This document shows, in pieces, positions 6,183-9,424 of a DNA stretch of 9,424 bases. This stretch comes from Firmicutes bacterium UBA6132 (lineage in GTDB: Bacteria; Bacillota_A; Clostridia; Tissierellales; Sedimentibacteraceae). Under the pieces are notes generated by a model that saw only the letters and a program-made list of their open reading frames with translations, searched no databases and had not been told where the DNA came from. The stretch's first letter is position 1. Every line of letters starts with the position of its first letter. Both the position numbers and the translations under genes were made by a program. The stretch spans positions 1 through 9,424 of the forward strand of contig DIVM01000287.1 of assembly GCA_002435835.1 (NCBI GenBank). The letters run 5' to 3'.

Positions 6183-6230
6183 GAGGAGCAATTTGATATC
6201 GCTTTAAAGCGATACTTAAATTAGCTCCTC
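6183..6230 (+). terminator. bidirectional terminator between convergent genes
   Basis: A 48-base hairpin: outer arms GAGGAGC (6183-6189) and GCTCCTC (6224-6230), AATTT/AAATT pairs inside, and an apical palindrome ATCGCTTTAAAGCGAT. On the minus strand it is followed by five T (from AAAAA at 6177-6181), so it ends fba well. On the plus strand the run is only GTTTT, a weaker stop for the PQ-loop gene. Confidence 0.85.
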
Positions 6231-6254
6231 GTTTTAATAAATAATTAATTTTAA

Positions 6255-7184
6255 TTATCTTCTATTGCTGCAACCTAATACATTTCTCATTTTATGTGCA
6301 ACCATTTTTTTAATTGCATCTTTTCCTGGTCCTAAATATTTTCTTGGATCAAATTCAGTAGGATTTTCAGCAAGAATTTGCCTTATGCATGCTGTCATAG
6401 CAAGTCTTAAATCAGTATCTATGTTTATTTTACAAACACCCATTTTAGATGCTCTTAACAACATTTCTTCAGGAACACCTGTAGCCCCCGGAATTGCTCC
6501 GCCATATTTGTTGCATAAATCAACAAATTCTTTTGGAACTGAAGAAGAACCGTGAAGTACAAGTGGGAAGTTAGGTAACAATTTGCAAATTGTTTCTAGC
6601 CTTTCAAAATCAAGACTTGGGTCTCCTTTAAATTTATATGCTCCGTGGCTTGTTCCTATAGCTATAGCCAATGAATCAACGCCAGTTCTTTGTACAAATT
6701 CAGCTGCTTGATCAGGATCTGTATATGTAGCGTCTTTTGCGCTAACTTTTACAGCATCTTCAACTCCTGCCAATTTACCAAGTTCTGCTTCAACAACAAC
6801 TCCCTTAGAGTGCGCATATTCAACAACCTTTTTAGTTATAGCTATATTTTCTTCAAAAGGATATTTTGATCCATCTATCATAACTGATGTAAAACCACCA
6901 TCTATGCAGGATTTACAAATTTCAAAATCATCGCCGTGGTCAAGGTGAAGTACTATGTCAAGACCTGATTCTTCTACTGCTGCTTCTACAAGTTTTCTTA
7001 AATAAATTGGGTTTGCATATTTTCTCGCTCCAGCGGATACCTGTAATATTAAAGGTGCATTTTCTTCTTTAGCTGCATCAACAATTCCTTGGATTATTTC
7101 CATATTGTTTACATTAAAGGCACCGACAGCATAATTTCCTTCATAAGCTTTTCTAAACATTTCTTTAGATGTTACAAGAGCCAT
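6255..7184 (-). CDS. fba: class II fructose-1,6-bisphosphate aldolase
   Basis: A 309-residue zinc-dependent aldolase that interconverts fructose 1,6-bisphosphate with dihydroxyacetone phosphate and glyceraldehyde 3-phosphate in glycolysis and gluconeogenesis; cytosolic. HLDHG at 80-84 gives catalytic Asp82 and zinc ligand His83. VEAELG at 131-136 is the conserved acidic motif, GTSHGAYKF (177-185) gives zinc ligand His180, and LVLHGSSS (208-215) gives His211. KINIDTDLR (252-260) is the phosphate-binding segment. GTSHGAYKF together with the length favours true fructose-bisphosphate aldolase over tagatose-bisphosphate aldolase. The start is fixed by AGGAGGA (7191-7197) six bases upstream on the minus strand. 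It appears monocistronic: a terminator follows at 6183-6230 and the divergent groESL region lies upstream. Confidence 0.95.
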   Translation of the reverse strand: MALVTSKEMFRKAYEGNYAVGAFNVNNMEIIQGIVDAAKEENAPLILQVSAGARKYANPIYLRKLVEAAVEESGLDIVLHLDHGDDFEICKSCIDGGFTSVMIDGSKYPFEENIAITKKVVEYAHSKGVVVEAELGKLAGVEDAVKVSAKDATYTDPDQAAEFVQRTGVDSLAIAIGTSHGAYKFKGDPSLDFERLETICKLLPNFPLVLHGSSSVPKEFVDLCNKYGGAIPGATGVPEEMLLRASKMGVCKINIDTDLRLAMTACIRQILAENPTEFDPRKYLGPGKDAIKKMVAHKMRNVLGCSNRR

Positions 7185-7474
7185 TTTAACTCCTCCTAAT
7201 TATTATATATGTAAATTACTTAGCAATCTATTATACTATATTATACAGAAAAATAAATCAACATTTTTGTCAAAATTTGTTTGTTTTTAATATATATAAT
7301 ATTTAAAAAATAATTTAGTTAATACTTATTAAAATTAAAATAATTTATTAGAGTAAAATTAAACTAATTTAAAGTAAAATGAAGAAATAATGATTAAATA
7401 AAAGCAAACAAATGATTTAGAACAAAATTTCCTAATATTATCTAAAAATATCCAATTATTTTCGAAAATGACAC

Positions 7475-7503
7475 TTGAAATTGAACAAACAATTGAGTAT
7501 CAT
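7475..7503 (+). promoter_or_regulatory. sigma-A type promoter of groESL
   Basis: TTGAAA (7475-7480), 17 bases, TATCAT (7498-7503). A second fit is TTGAAC (7481-7486), 16 bases, TATTAT (7503-7508). Either would start transcription just before or within the CIRCE element, so bound HrcA would block it. Confidence 0.6.
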
Positions 7504-7517
7504 ATTATCAATGAGTG

Positions 7518-7544
7518 TTAGCACTCTATCGAGTTGAGTGCTAA
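7518..7544 (+). promoter_or_regulatory. CIRCE operator (HrcA binding site)
   Basis: A perfect consensus inverted repeat, TTAGCACTC (7518-7526), 9-base spacer, GAGTGCTAA (7536-7544). It binds the heat-shock repressor HrcA, which needs GroE for activity, giving feedback control of groESL. It lies 49 bases before the groES start. Confidence 0.97.
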
Positions 7545-7551
7545 CAAATAA

Positions 7552-7875
<324 letters not shown>

Positions 7876-7891
7876 TAAATAATAAAAATAG

Positions 7892-9424
<1,533 letters not shown>

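Noticed and set aside
6265..6555. Plus-strand open frame opposite fba
   Set aside because: It is antisense to the conserved aldolase C-terminus and has no ribosome site of its own.
7281..7440. AT-rich stretch as an origin or CRISPR-like repeat region
   Set aside because: No repeated unit, DnaA-box cluster or palindrome could be seen; it looks like ordinary AT-rich spacer.

Overview
The window is AT-rich DNA from an anaerobic, low-GC Gram-positive bacterium, most likely a member of the Clostridia or Tissierellia. The signs are strong GGAGG-type ribosome sites, a HrcA/CIRCE-controlled groESL operon, an oxygen-sensitive class III ribonucleotide reductase, and a malic enzyme next to a malate/citrate-type transporter. 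A species cannot be named from what is visible.

Layout: (1) 1-1500 holds the last 39 codons of a malic enzyme, a 2-hydroxycarboxylate transporter, and an intrinsic terminator; together they look like a malate uptake and decarboxylation cassette. (2) 1535-5782 is the class III ribonucleotide reductase locus: promoter, cobalamin riboswitch with terminator, nrdD, and nrdG overlapping it by one base. nrdD is interrupted from 2772 to 3974 by a self-splicing-type group I intron that carries a LAGLIDADG homing endonuclease gene. Joining 2771 to 3975 restores a 733-residue NrdD with ATP cone, both expected active-site cysteines, a four-cysteine zinc site and the glycyl-radical motif. (3) 5827-6171 is a small PQ-loop (SemiSWEET-like) membrane protein gene with its own promoter. 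(4) 6183-6230 is a hairpin terminator shared by convergent genes. (5) 6255-7184, minus strand, is class II fructose-bisphosphate aldolase. (6) 7185-7593 is a divergent AT-rich regulatory region ending in a perfect CIRCE operator. (7) 7594-9424 is groES and most of groEL, which runs off the right edge.

The most interesting part is the nrdD transcript. It carries two structured RNAs in series: a cobalamin riboswitch that should terminate transcription when B12 is plentiful, and a group I intron that must be removed before full-length enzyme can be made. The riboswitch suggests the host also has a B12-dependent class II reductase and keeps nrdDG as the B12-independent alternative. Neither half of the split gene is a pseudogene; a gene caller that ignores the intron would report two truncated NrdD proteins.
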